DNA of 64,000 bases, taken from contig JAVTVX010000009.1 in the NCBI GenBank assembly GCA_033439265.1, forward strand, positions 11,869,109 to 11,933,108, in the 5' to 3' direction. This document shows positions 49,620 to 60,864 of this stretch, piece after piece; position 1 is the first letter of the stretch; each line of letters starts with the position of its first letter. This stretch comes from Dillenia suffruticosa (lineage: Eukaryota > Streptophyta > Magnoliopsida > Dilleniales > Dilleniaceae). The notes under the pieces are model-generated. The model was not told the origin of the DNA, made no database searches, and saw only the letters and a program-made list of their open reading frames with translations. Position numbers and translations under genes: made by a program.

Positions 49620-49913
49620 GAAACTACAGGTGATCGCAGGTATGGATTTTGACATATGCCGGTGGCCATGGTGAATGCTAGCATAGATTTGACCTATGCC
49701 CGTGGCCAGGCGAGCGCCAGCAAATGTCTGGACTTATGCCAACGGTTATTTAGCTGCTGGCCTAGCTATATACTGGTGCAAGCATAATTAGTGGAAATAT
49801 TGATCGTTGAAAAAGATCCCACTACTTTTGTCAATGGTTTTTGGGGGTCTTCGTTGGTAGTTTTGGGCCATTGGTAAAAGTTTTTTTTTTTTTTTTTTTT
49901 TTTGGTAGTAGTG
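49620..49913 (+). repeat. CACTA right subterminal repeats and terminus
   Basis: Repeated units TATGCCGGTGGCC, TATGCCCGTGGCC, GCCAGCAAAT, TATGCCAACGG and GCTGCTGGCC occupy 49650-49775. They match the style of the left subterminal block. The end is a 20-plus-base T run and GGTAGTAGTG. The last 98 bases also form an internal fold-back starting CACTAC at 49818. Confidence 0.65.
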
Positions 49914-50028
49914 ATCGAAAGAGTTTGAGAAATGGTTGCAGAGATGCAGAAAGCACACGGGGAAGAAAAAGAAGAAGAAAACTTGTGGCCATCGTAGCTC
50001 TAGAAGGTTGAGTGATTTGAGAGGGTTG

Positions 50029-50029
<1 letters not shown>

Positions 50030-50068
<39 letters not shown>
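50030..50068 (+). repeat. (GA)n microsatellite
   Basis: About 19 uninterrupted GA dinucleotides just outside the CACTA right end. A (TA)n tract follows at about 50245-50269. No gene is seen between 49914 and 50725. Confidence 0.95.
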
Positions 50069-50071
<3 letters not shown>

Positions 50072-50725
50072 GAGAACCAAGGGAGCTCGTTGGTTTTAGA
50101 GAAATGGAAGAAGATGTTGGCGTTGGCACATCATCTCACATGCCTCGTGTAAGGGAGAGAGAAATTGGAAAGAAGAAAACACCCTTTTTTAAACAGCACA
50201 AACTCTCTTTAAACTTATCTCTTTATCTCTCACACACACACGTGTATATATATATATATATATATATATTATTTAAAATTATATTCTGATTATTTTAATT
50301 TAAATATTATTAATCTCAATTTACAAAAAACTCTTTCAAATTTTCTAAAACTTTTTTTTCTCTTATGATGTGAAAATATGAATACAATTATATATTAATA
50401 TATCATATGCTACGTTAGCAAATTTTGTTCACCATATCAACAACGCAACTATTACACGATAAAAAAATTAGCTTAAGGATCCAATTGTGACATATAATGA
50501 AGTTTATAAATTTAATAATAATAAAATGGACTTTAAGGATATCACTAAAATTTTAGTTTAAAATTCAAAAACGTTACATGTAATTTTCGTAATTTATTTA
50601 CTATTTATTTAAATTTTACAAAGATGAAATTTCAAATTACAGTACTCAATAAAAGGCAAGAAATATCCAAAATATAAGAAGAAAGTACGGCACTCAATAA
50701 AAAAAAAAAAGAAATATCCAAAATC

Positions 50726-51010
50726 TTGGGAAGGCAAGCTATCGGAGTGGGAGAAATGGGAATACTCACGGCAGCCTCAAATTCATATTCTTATCCAATC
50801 AGTTGGGATATTGGCAATTCAAAACGAAACTTCCTCAAACCCTCAAATCTCTCTCTTCTTCACAACCCTTCCCTTCCTAAAATCTCAGCAACCTGCCATC
50901 ATCTTCTCAGATTCACAACAAAGCTGAGAGCAACTCTTGATGAGAAAGATCAAATTTCTCCTATTACCCCCCTTACTCTTCCGGATGAACAACTTCAACA
51001 ACCCTCCAAA

Positions 51011-51057
<47 letters not shown>

Positions 51058-52666
51058 TTGTGCTTATTTCCATTCCATCTCTTTATCGTTGCTGGGTTCT
51101 GATACGATTTTTTTCAATTGTGTTTCATAATTGTTCATCTGAAATATATTGATTCTTTTAATCAATGTCATTGTGTGTGTGTGTGACAGAGAGAGAGAGA
51201 GATTGACGTTTTTCAACTGTGTTTCATAGTTGTGCTTCTGGGTTATCTTCATTCTTTTAATTAATGTCACTTATAGAGTGAGAGATAGAGAGAGAAGCGT
51301 TTACTTCTATCCTCTGTTAGGTGTGAGGCCAAATATTTCTATTGTTGATTGCTAATGTACAGGAAGTTGAGGAGAGTGTGAAGGTGTTAAAGAATGCAGC
51401 CAAGACAAGGAAGGTACCAGCAGAGGAGATTCTTTCTGCACTCTCTACTATTGAGAAGGCCAATATTGACCCTTCAAGGTTCCTAGAGACACTAGGTGGA
51501 TCACAATCTCCTGGTAGAACTTGGATGCTTATCTTCACTGCTCAGGTTCATTTATAGTCCAATTTTTTCAATTTCATTTCCAAAAGTAAACTATTAGTAT
51601 GATTATTAATGTGGATCCAAATTGAATCCCAATGTGCATCCTGCAGAAAAAGATAACGGGAGGTAGCTACTTCCCTCTTACAGCTGTTCAGAGGTTTGAT
51701 GCTGCTGTAAGCCTTATCATCTTCTCCTTTTTCTCCACTTGTTTCACCCATTTCATAGGATGTTTGGATAAATTTATCTTGTGAAGAGTAGGTATTCTTA
51801 ATTAATAAGCATGATGTTTGAGGAAAGAAGAATAGTATTTCTACAAGTGAAGTTAACATTTACGTTCCAAAGGGTGAAATTTGTTAGTTGTTGGCTATCA
51901 GTGAGATTCCTACCGCAGAAATACAAATACATGTTGTCTATTGATATTTGGTTTGTGAAGTACTATATTAAAGTTCTTTGCTTAGTAACTTGTGGGGAGT
52001 TTGAATATCCAAACCGCAGAAGAACTTCTCCCAAAAGGGTATCTCATAACTTCTCAAAAACCAGTTTGCATGAGCTTAGGAAAATTTTATTGGGCCAGGA
52101 TAGAATAACAATTTTCGGTTGTCTTTCATAATGTTGCTCCAAGTCTGTGTTATTTCTTAGTTGCATATATACACCATTGCCCCCGCCTCCGTCCTTCATC
52201 TCCATGTCAATTTGTAATTATTTTTACATGACAGGAACCCTTCAATATATATAAGTCTATGTTCCCATAAATAGAGAATTCAAATGTTTTTCTAATAAAA
52301 GTTTATAGTGCGACTTACCTTTCTTATTTCTTATCCATGCGGGGGCTTTAAACTGAATCTTTGTCTGATTCTCAGGCAATGAGGATTGAAAATGGTGTGT
52401 ATTTAGGTCCAATTGGGTCCTTAACCTTTGAAGGCAGATTTTCATGGAAGAAAAGAATATTGGCATTCATTTTTGAGTGCATTCGAATAAAAGTTGGCCC
52501 TTTTGGCCCTTTAGAAATAAGCTTAGGAAAGAAAGATGACAGAGAGCCAAATAACAAGGACCCTTTCTTCATCTGGTTTTATATTGACGAGGAAATAGCA
52601 GTTGCTCGAGGCAGAAGTGGAGGTACTGCTTTTTGGTGCAGGTGCCGCCGTGTAGCTGCTTCTTGA
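50726..52666 (+). CDS. Predicted plastid protein, weakly fibrillin/lipocalin-like, four exons
   Basis: Function unknown. Exons: 50726-51010, 51363-51545, 51647-51706 and 52376-52666. All junctions are GT..AG in phase 0, giving 272 residues. Residues 1 to about 70 are rich in Ser, Leu and basic residues and nearly free of acidic ones, as in a chloroplast transit peptide. Two in-frame starts are possible (50726 and 50756); the second begins MGILTAAS, more typical of transit peptides. Exon 2 encodes a Lys/Glu-rich helix (EEILSALSTIEKA) and then GRTWMLIFTAQ. Exon 4 has SLTFEGRFSW, GPFGPLEISLG and FYIDEEIAVARGRSGGTAFW, then a basic end. The GRxWxLxFTA opening and YxDEExxxxRGxxGG ending recall PAP/fibrillin proteins of plastid lipid droplets and thylakoids, but I could not identify an exact orthologue. 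No stop or frameshift was found. A long (CT)n tract starts at the exon 1 donor. Confidence 0.85.
51014..51055 (+). repeat. (CT)n microsatellite at the start of intron 1
   Basis: About 20 CT units begin three bases into the intron, directly after the donor GTA. A shorter (GT)n/(GA)n mixture lies at 51174-51202 in the same intron. Confidence 0.9.
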
Positions 52667-54750
52667 TTCGTATTCCATTAATGTCATCAGACATTCAGAC
52701 CTGGTACATATGTAAATTACTTTCAACCTGAATTGGAGAAACATGAACACCTGTACTTTGTACAAATATTCATCCAACACATTGCCACTAAAACTTTCTT
52801 TCTTCCCTTGCGTTCTGAGAAAATGGAAGCTTGTAAAATGAGAAATGATGTTCTTGAAATGTCCATATACTATTTTCTCATCTAGCTTTCTTGGCTTAAA
52901 ATGGCTTTCGGCCCCACCATGGAATATGAATGCATCACCACAGATTATCATTAAACAATTGGTGAATATAGTTTTGTAGGAACTGCCGCTGCATATGGTG
53001 TGACTTTTCTATTCTTCAAGTAGGAGAATATAGAGACGACCTTGGGTAGTAAAGATAAGATTGTGGGACCCAATTTGTGGACAAGTCAAAAGTAGCATGT
53101 CAAAAGTAGCAAGCTGTCCCTTTTCTTTAATATTCATACCGCAACAAATTTAATTTTGTATCCATGAATTATATTACAGGTGGTTTTCAGATCTGTAAAT
53201 CTGCGTTAGTGACTCGGTTTACAATGTAATTACCATTTTCTTCATACGATGATATATGGTGTTTAAACTAATAGTGTATATTTTGTTTTATCAATGGATC
53301 CCATGTAATAAAGACATATGTGATTGATTTGTACAACCAACATTACCTTATTACTTTTGATTTTGAGGCTACACAAGGGTTTTCATTTCCGTGTCACTCT
53401 TATGTTCATGAAATCACAAAGGCTTCCAATATTCTTTATTCCATAATGCACATTCATGATGGCTTGTTTCTCTGACATCTTTGAATTCATGCTCAAATAC
53501 CCACAAAAAAAAAAAAAAAAAAAAAGAAGAAGCTTAATGTAGCTTTTTTGTGCACCAATTTTGTTAAAGGACGGTTGGTCTTGGGGCATCCATGTGTGAA
53601 CCGGACTCCATCCTTAAAGTCTCCCTTTTTTTATGTTTTGTTTTTGTTTTTGTTTTTGTTTTTGTTTTTTTTTTTATTTTTACCTTTTTTTCCTTGGATA
53701 GTTTGATGGAAAATGTGGGCTGTTATCATTACCCTTTAGGATTGATGATTCAAAATAATTTGTTATTGTTTCGCTTGTTTCACAAAATAATAATAATTTG
53801 TTTTCTTCAGACTGCTCTCTCTCTCTCTCTCACAAAAAATATATCTTAATGTAGTTATGAGTGCCAGAGTGTACCTAGAATTCTGTTTGACCCCTTTTGT
53901 GAATCGTAATTTTAAAAGAAATATTTTGCATCGGTAAAGTTCTAATAATACAAGGGTTTGGACTGGACTGTAAGGTTGGATCAGAGTATACCGTGATCGA
54001 AGGTTCATACGATCATCGATGAGTGCATGATTTCACCTATGAGTTTTAACTTAAATGGTATTAATTCCTCTCTCTTTTATAATAATTTCGGATTCGAGTC
54101 TCATTATTAATAATAATAAAAAAAAATTCAACGAGTGTATGATTTCAGAGTTGAAATCGTATCTATAAGGTGTTGTAATTCATTTGAAGAGCCGAGAGTT
54201 GTCAATTCGAATCGGTGGTACTTTTTCTTTAAAAAAAAAATAATTTTTTGAATCAAAACTGCTATTCATTAAAAAAAAAAAAAATACTTTCGGTATTTTA
54301 TAGGGAGAGTATTATTTATAGATATAAATATATTTTATATTGAGTCAGAGAGTAGTATATATAAAGATAGAGACAGACAGAGTTAAATATGGTAATACAT
54401 AAAATAAATTTTAATATTTATTTGAATTAAAATATAATTGGTATAAGGACAGGGGTTTAAACTGTAGCTGTGTCTGGGTAGGGGGAAGCCCTCCATTTGA
54501 AAGATAAATATACATGATTGGTTTTTGGTAATGATCTCATTTAGTTCTCGGAATGTATTGGGTTTGGGTAGGCAGCTTGATCATGGTAAATTTCCACCGT
54601 TATTTTGTTTCTGTTGCTGATAATAAGAGGATTTTGCTCCTCCATCGTGGATATAGTCTAGTATATTCACGGGGTTTTGATTCTCTCTTTGTTTGTTTGG
54701 CCATTATTATAAGAGCGGGGTTTGTTCTGTGATGAAGATCAACATGAAGA
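52667..54750. other. Intergenic DNA downstream of the plastid gene
   Basis: The 3' UTR probably occupies the first 200-300 bases; AT-rich, with no unique poly(A) signal chosen. An A-run of about 22 is at 53503-53525, a (TTTTTG)n-type repeat at about 53636-53670, and a short CT run at 53816-53832. No gene seen. Confidence 0.5.
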
Positions 54751-54759
54751 ATAATTTTA

Positions 54760-55431
54760 CACACTAATTATGCTCAACACAAGGCTAGGTACGATCATAC
54801 CCGCAAAAGCCTAACACCCTTGAAGCCTGATAATGCAATTTAACAGCAGCAAAAAAATTCAAAGCCAGATTTGTTGGAAATAATTTCATAAAATCTATCT
54901 TCAATACAAACTAATAAACCTTAGATCTATTCACCAAATCATTAAGAAAAGCAAAAAATAAGAGAAATTAACTTAAGAGAAAATATATCTGAATCCATAA
55001 TTTTCAAATCTGCTTATTGATTTTCAACGGGTGTTCTGATTCAATTGACATTCAAATTCTTGAATCAGGAGCAGCTGCCTTGTAGATCTATAGTGTTTTT
55101 CCTAAAAAAAAATTTCTCTAACAAATGGGATGTTAAAAAATTGAAATTAAACCATATTCAGAAACCATAATCTCAATATAATAAATTGGGAATGTCAAAG
55201 GTTTTTGACATTCCCCATTTATTTTGGTATTATTTCCTTACCATCGTATAAAAGAAAGTTAAACCTTTATATTTCTATACATATTTATCAAAATCACACC
55301 CTATGTGATACTTTAAAACCCTATACAAAATATACCGTAATAGATTACTTTTATTAGGGTTATATTTAAATGATAATTCAAATACATAATTATTTATATA
55401 TTAGCCCAACGTTAGATTAAAAATCTAATAA
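54760..55431 (-). repeat. LTR of the copia fragment (3' LTR, minus sense)
   Basis: On the minus strand the sequence AATCCAAGTGAGAGAT (polypurine tract, about 55444-55430) is followed by TATTAGATTTTTAATCTAACG, the expected start of a Tork/Angela-like copia LTR. The distal end is not precisely visible and is placed where the similarity in composition ends. Confidence 0.5.
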
Positions 55432-55836
55432 TCTCTCACTTGGATTATATGTACTCAATTTTGTTATCAATATTGAAATATATCTATAACTAATTTTGTC
55501 CATCAATCATAGCAATGTAGAATCAAAGTGGCCTTTATTACATCTATTCACTTGATCCAACAATTGTCATGTATGTGAATATAACTGAATGACATGGATC
55601 AAGATGTGGATGTACAGTATGAAAATAATATGCAATATAATTTTTAATATATCTATTTCCAACTGATCCACCTTAATGCGAAATAAGATCAATCATAGTT
55701 GATATTAGAATATGATAAAAATCCGAATCGTTATTTTTATAGAAAATAATCCTTATGTACAACTAAAAGATGTTTATGCAAAATGAGTATAAAAGTACAA
55801 ACCTAGTAAACCTAAATGTCCTCAAGTACATGACAC

Positions 55837-56470
55837 TCATATGAGAGTGTGCTTATGAAACATTTTGGATGGCACTCTCTTAGTAAGTGGATTCGCGATC
55901 ATGGAGTTCGTTTTGACGTGCTCTATAAATAAATATCTACTCTTAATCCTTTCCTTAACAACCAAAAACTTGATATTTATATATTTCGATTTCTTTGAGT
56001 TCTTGTTGTTATTAGAATAAAAAACTACTGATTTATTATCACAAAATAACTTAACCGGTTGCTCAATGTGATCCACTACGTACAATCCCGTGATAAAATC
56101 CGCAATCACACCTCGTGGTTGGATGCTCGTAACATGTTATGAACTTTTCTACCATGGTAGAAGAGACTATAAATGACTGTTTAACACTATTTTAGGAGAT
56201 GGCACATTTGGTAAACGGAAAGATGTAGCTTGTGGTTGACTTGATGCTATCTTAGCCTCATACAAATTTGGAGTCGGTATACCCAATGATTTCAGACTGG
56301 TCTGACTTTCGGTATATAAGCACATACCCTTTTGTTCTATGTAAATATTTGAATACCCATTTGATTGCTTTCCAATAATCTACTCTTGGGTTATTTAAGT
56401 AACTACCGAATATTCCGATAATATAAGCAATATATGGACCCGTATAAATCTAAACATACCTCCACTGCTG
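55837..56470 (-). pseudogene. Ty1/copia reverse transcriptase tail and RNase H fragment
   Basis: Minus-strand RNase H: the frame 56109-55837 has VKLFCDNKSVVFYSNNN, corresponding to the usual CDNxSAI segment with the catalytic Asp, then KSKYINIKFLVVKERI, and TNSMIANPLTKRVP, the family's C-terminal signature. Upstream, to about 56460, an alternative frame carries the end of RT (RVDYWKAIKWVFKYLH, then TKGYVLIY) and a GYTDSKF segment. gag, integrase and the RT core are missing. Frameshifts and stops are present. Confidence 0.85.
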
Positions 56471-56670
56471 ATGTATAAGAAATTTTTTTCATTTCCCTTT
56501 GTTCAAGGTCATTCTTGGGGCATGGTGGAGACTAAACTTGTCTCTCTTAGCCATTGAGGCATTGAAGTATTATAAATTTTTTATTAAATTTTTAATATTT
56601 TTGGTTAAAATACCGAGAAAGACCGGTTGTTATTGGTTTTAATTTATCAATGAAAATCTTATAAAGTTTT

Positions 56671-57200
56671 GTTGAAAAAAAAAAGGTTTTGGTGATAATT
56701 TGGGACAATTAAAACATATTTGGAGTCAATTAAATAAAAACAAGCCAACTTGTCCCATTACAAGACGACTTAGGGCTAAAACATTGCTCACCAAGTTGAT
56801 CTGAGAAAGTGCCAAGATGACTTGAGGAGATTAAGTCTCAGAATTTATAACCTTGCACATAGGTAAGTTGACTTGTCCAATGGCAGGTCGACTTGTACTT
56901 CCAAGCTTTATCTATAAACCTATTTGTGGCCAGCATGAGCCGGCTCGCCAAGTTTAAGTCACAGAAAAACATGTCTGTACATTAAACAAGGTGACTCACT
57001 AAAAAGTGAATCGACTCGGGATTTATATAAGAAGGAAATTAGGTCATCTTAAACCAATTTTTGAGTCAACTTGAGGGTTAGATAAAATAACGATCAAATG
57101 TACTTGTTGGACAACAAGTGGATTTGGCCTCTAAAAATCTTAGGCACACAAGTAGACTTGTGCTGTATTGCAAGTCGACTCATGGATTTGAAAGGTTGCA
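56671..57200 (+). repeat. Motif-rich, possibly LTR-derived sequence
   Basis: It opens TGTTGAAAAAAAAAAGGTTTTGGTGATAA, similar in layout to the TGTTGAC...GTTTTGATGATAA start of the copia LTR at 9487. It then carries about a dozen irregularly spaced AAGTCGACTTGT, GGTCGACTTGT or GACGACTTAGG-like motifs to about 57190. It may be the 5' part of a LTR whose end is at 59216, or a separate element. Confidence 0.4.
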
Positions 57201-59216
57201 AAATGACAAAAAGAGATAACCAAACTTGAACAAACCTTAAAAATAAAGAGGGTCAAGATTGAGATTTCATCTTACACAATTAAAAAGGCTTAAATAAGCT
57301 TTCATTTTCATTCTTCTCTTTCCAGCTCACTCTTTTCTCTCTCACTTGAGCTCCCTCTCTCTCGTCACTCATCTCTCCCTCACCCATCTCACTCTCAATC
57401 CCTCTCCTGCAATCAACCCCATTTTTCCCAAACTCACTCCTTAAACTTCCCAAACCCTCAAGCAAATTGGTGAATAAAGATAGTTTTGGGAAAAACCTAG
57501 AGTTTCCTCAAAAGGGGGAAAATCTAGAATTTTTGAAATCCAACGTTCTAGACTCAATCCAACAATAAAATTGAGATAATTTCTTCCTTCTAAATTTGGA
57601 TTTAACTTCCTCATCAGTGAATTTAAATTTATTATTGAGATTTGAGGGATTTGTTAGAAAACATGAACCTAGCATTTGTAAATGAGAAAAAATTGAAAAA
57701 ATTTGTGAATGAGAATTGTATGTAGATGCGCATAATATGTTAATGATGGATTGAAAACATAGAATTATAAATTTGAGAAATTAGGGTTGTGCCATATTTG
57801 GGAAAACTCATGAACTCTAGAAATGAACGTGATTTAATATTTAATTCATGCGTATTATCTTAGGATAATTTAGTTGGAACCTAAAAATAGATTATCTTGT
57901 AATTGATTTTGAATTGGGAGTGCTTACCCTTCCAAGAGACGAATGGATGGTTAGGTTGAATGCGCATGATAAAATGTTTTTAATTATAATTGTAAATTGA
58001 ATTTTGAAAGCAATATGAAATGGATTTGAAATATTTTGTGAGTGTGATGTACTCAAATGAAATTATTGATACATCTATAACTCTTTTATTGATTTTTAAA
58101 TTGTTTATACTGTGTTATAATAGAACATTAATTGTGAATTGTGAATTGTGAATTTGATCTCTTTTGTGTATGATCGCAAATGTTGAATGATGAAATGGAT
58201 ATTTTTGTAACATGATGCTGGAGAAAAAAAAGACTATAGTCTAAGTCTTCCATGGATCGAGCCATCAGGGCGGCATGGTAAAAGTTGAATTAAAATTTGG
58301 TTTGATGGTAGGTGGGATGGAGAGCCTTCTCAAGTAATTCCTGTGATAATGTGGCGGCACTCCATTGAATTCCGGGTCAATACCATGGAGGGGGTATTTT
58401 ATGAAATTGTGAAAAAGCTTTTGACGGATTCTACCAATGGCCATGGATAAGATAGCAATTTTGGCAACCCCAAAGAAATTTGAAAAGAAAAATGAAAATG
58501 GATTGTTGATGTACAACTTATGAGTCATGGGAGATTTATTCCAAAATTTATTTTATACAAATGATTTTCATAATCGCATTGGAATATATTCTGACATATA
58601 TGTTTGTCATCACCACTCTCGCTCCTCCTTCATGTTTAGCATTCTATTGCACTCTACTCGCTGAATATTTTTATATTCACCATTCTCTTTCTAATTTTCT
58701 TTTTTAAGAGAAAGTTTAGATTGTAGACATAGATGTCACCTAGTGCCGATTGAAAAAGTTATTTTTGTTGACCCTCAATAAGTAATAGTTCTGAAAATAT
58801 TTTTGGAAACTATGTTATATAATCTATGGAAGGAAATTTTTTGTATATATTTTATATTTGGATTTGACAAATACTTGCCTGATTACTCTTGGGCAAATAT
58901 TGTAAAATCCTTGATTTTATAACGTGGAACCTTATTTAAATTGTTTAAAAATTTCTTTTGTATGACGAATTGCTTTCATTGGGACATTTGGATTATGTGG
59001 TAAATTTTGAACACATTTTGGAAATGTGAATTTATTTAAATAATTGGAAATTGTTTAGATGGACAGATTGGCCTAAAAATGATTTAAATTTATTTTTTAA
59101 AGTGTTTGGAATATTGGGATGTCTTGAGGTATTTCGAAACACGAAGTGAAATTCACACATGTTATGGGGTAACACAATAGTTGTTGCGCACTCGACTGGA
59201 GAGTCGGGGCATGATA
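57201..59216 (+). repeat. LTR 3' portion ending at a primer-binding site
   Basis: The stretch ends GTCGGGGCATGATA, which is the GTCGGGGCGTGACA end common in plant gypsy LTRs with two deamination-type changes. A primer-binding site follows directly. A CT-rich leader-like block lies at 57290-57480, and 58250-58420 is slightly GC-richer. The left boundary could not be found. No protein-coding content is supported. Confidence 0.45.
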
Positions 59217-59222
59217 ATTCTA

Positions 59223-59236
59223 TTGGTATCAAAGCG
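59223..59236 (+). other. Primer-binding site of a truncated LTR element
   Basis: TTGGTATCAAAGCG, close to the Met-tRNA complement TGGTATCAGAGC. No gag follows, so the element is cut off soon after the leader. Confidence 0.7.
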
Positions 59237-60856
59237 TTTTGGTTCATAATTTTAAATGATTTACTTACTTGAAACTATTTCCAAATATCCCCGAGAGTTT
59301 TTCCAAAATTTCAAAGTAATTTTTCTTTTTGAAAATTTAGAGTTTGAAAGAGTTTTCAAAAAAATTCTGAAAAAACCTTCCATAGATCTTAGGGATTAGA
59401 AATCATTTTATTTTTAGAGTGTTAAGTATCTAGTCCAAATTCTAATTTAGTACCCGTTCAGTAGGGTTTTTTTTTTTTTTCTTATAAGGAGAAACAAAAA
59501 TTAATAGCTTTTGAAATTAAATTTAAAATTGTTAGGTATTTTTATTTTTAAAAATAAACTAATTTTATAAATTTTAAAATAAAGTTAAAAGTTAAAAATT
59601 AAAAATTAAAAGTTAAAAATTAAAGTTAAAGAAAAAGAGATGACATAAAGGTAAATAAATTTATGATATGGACATATTTAGAATTTTACATCTTTCAAGT
59701 GAAAATATACATGGAATAAAAGGAAACAGATTTTCTAAAAATATGGCATGTTTTTAAAAGGAGAAATAAAAACTCCTCTGAGGAGATTTTGCTTTTTTTT
59801 TTTTCTTCATTAAAAAAAAATCTCCTTTTTCATTTAAGAGTTTTTAAAAAAATTATTTAGCAGGACTTTTGCTTAAAAGGAGAAGAGAAGCTAAAAAAAA
59901 GCCTTACCAAATGGGCACTTAGTGAGATAAGGATAATATCTCTTTTTATAGGATCATGCCTTGGACGGGTTGTCGAAACCCCTCAAATTAATTCTGATTC
60001 CCCCAATGCAACAAATTTGTAGCAATAGTGGTATCAGGTCGAATCCCACGAGAACCATGTTAACTTAATATCTTAGTTACTACTAAAATAAAAAGGGGGG
60101 ATTTATAAAATAAATTCCTAACTCAAAAATTAAAAACCTAAAATTAAAGAGTAAATCAAGAATGCAAGAAAACTAAAAATTAAATAAGAAATTCAATATG
60201 CTAAACTCTGATCCAAAGGTTCATACATTCGATTGTTTCACTGATCATCGATTAAAAATATTATTCTTACGATTCAAGCATTTAACCTTACATTTATTAG
60301 TATAACCGTAATAAATCTTGTGTTTTCCTAAATTAATTGACCAAACCCAGTATCCAATCAAAATTTATCATTAATCGATTGGGCACGATAGCATTCCATA
60401 TCAATATAATGATAACATTAATTTTTGTAAAAACAGTTAAACCAAAATACAAATAACCATGATAGTCATACAATTATTTGATTTTATTCTATCGATTCCT
60501 TAAATTAAAATGAATATTGAAAAACGATCCATAAATATAAATAACCTATTTGCTACTTGTATCATTCATTCATGACAATTACGGATCACTAAAATCCTAT
60601 ATATAGTAGAAAAATTGATATTGAATTAAATTGTCAGATTAACCAATACCAATCTTTCATATAAATAAATTAAAAATCAATAAATATTTGAATTAAAAAT
60701 GTAAGGAATTAAATGAAATACATAACCTGATAGTGAATGAAATTTCCCTTGAATCAGAAGAAAATAATTTAACTACTCATGGTGACCATGTTCTTGAGAT
60801 AAAACAAAAGAGAAAAAATAGTGTTCTTCAAGGAAAAAGAAAAATAAAACCTAAAA
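59237..60856. other. Low-complexity A/T DNA and old gypsy-like leader
   Basis: 59450-59900 consists largely of A/T runs and (TTAAAAA)-like repeats. At about 60035-60060 the minus strand reads GTTCTCGTGGGATTCGACC, the leader wording of Athila/Tat-class elements. The hAT element has inserted into this older repeat, which resumes after 63028. No gene. Confidence 0.4.
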
Positions 60857-60864
60857 CCTAAAAA
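60857..60864 (+). repeat. hAT target-site duplication, left copy
   Basis: CCTAAAAA. Identical to 63021-63028 on the other side of the element. Confidence 0.85.

Noticed and set aside
49788..50289. ORFs on both strands over the CACTA end and the (GA)n/(TA)n tracts
   Set aside because: Products are Ser/Leu, Arg/Glu or Ile/Tyr repeats generated by microsatellites.
57280..57465. 61-codon minus-strand ORF, Glu/Gly/Arg-rich
   Set aside because: Complement of a CT-rich leader-like tract; no family resemblance and no coding context.
60030..60062. tRNA-like GTCGAATCCC string
   Set aside because: Matches a T-loop-like word only; no box A or cloverleaf, and it reads as part of a gypsy leader on the minus strand.
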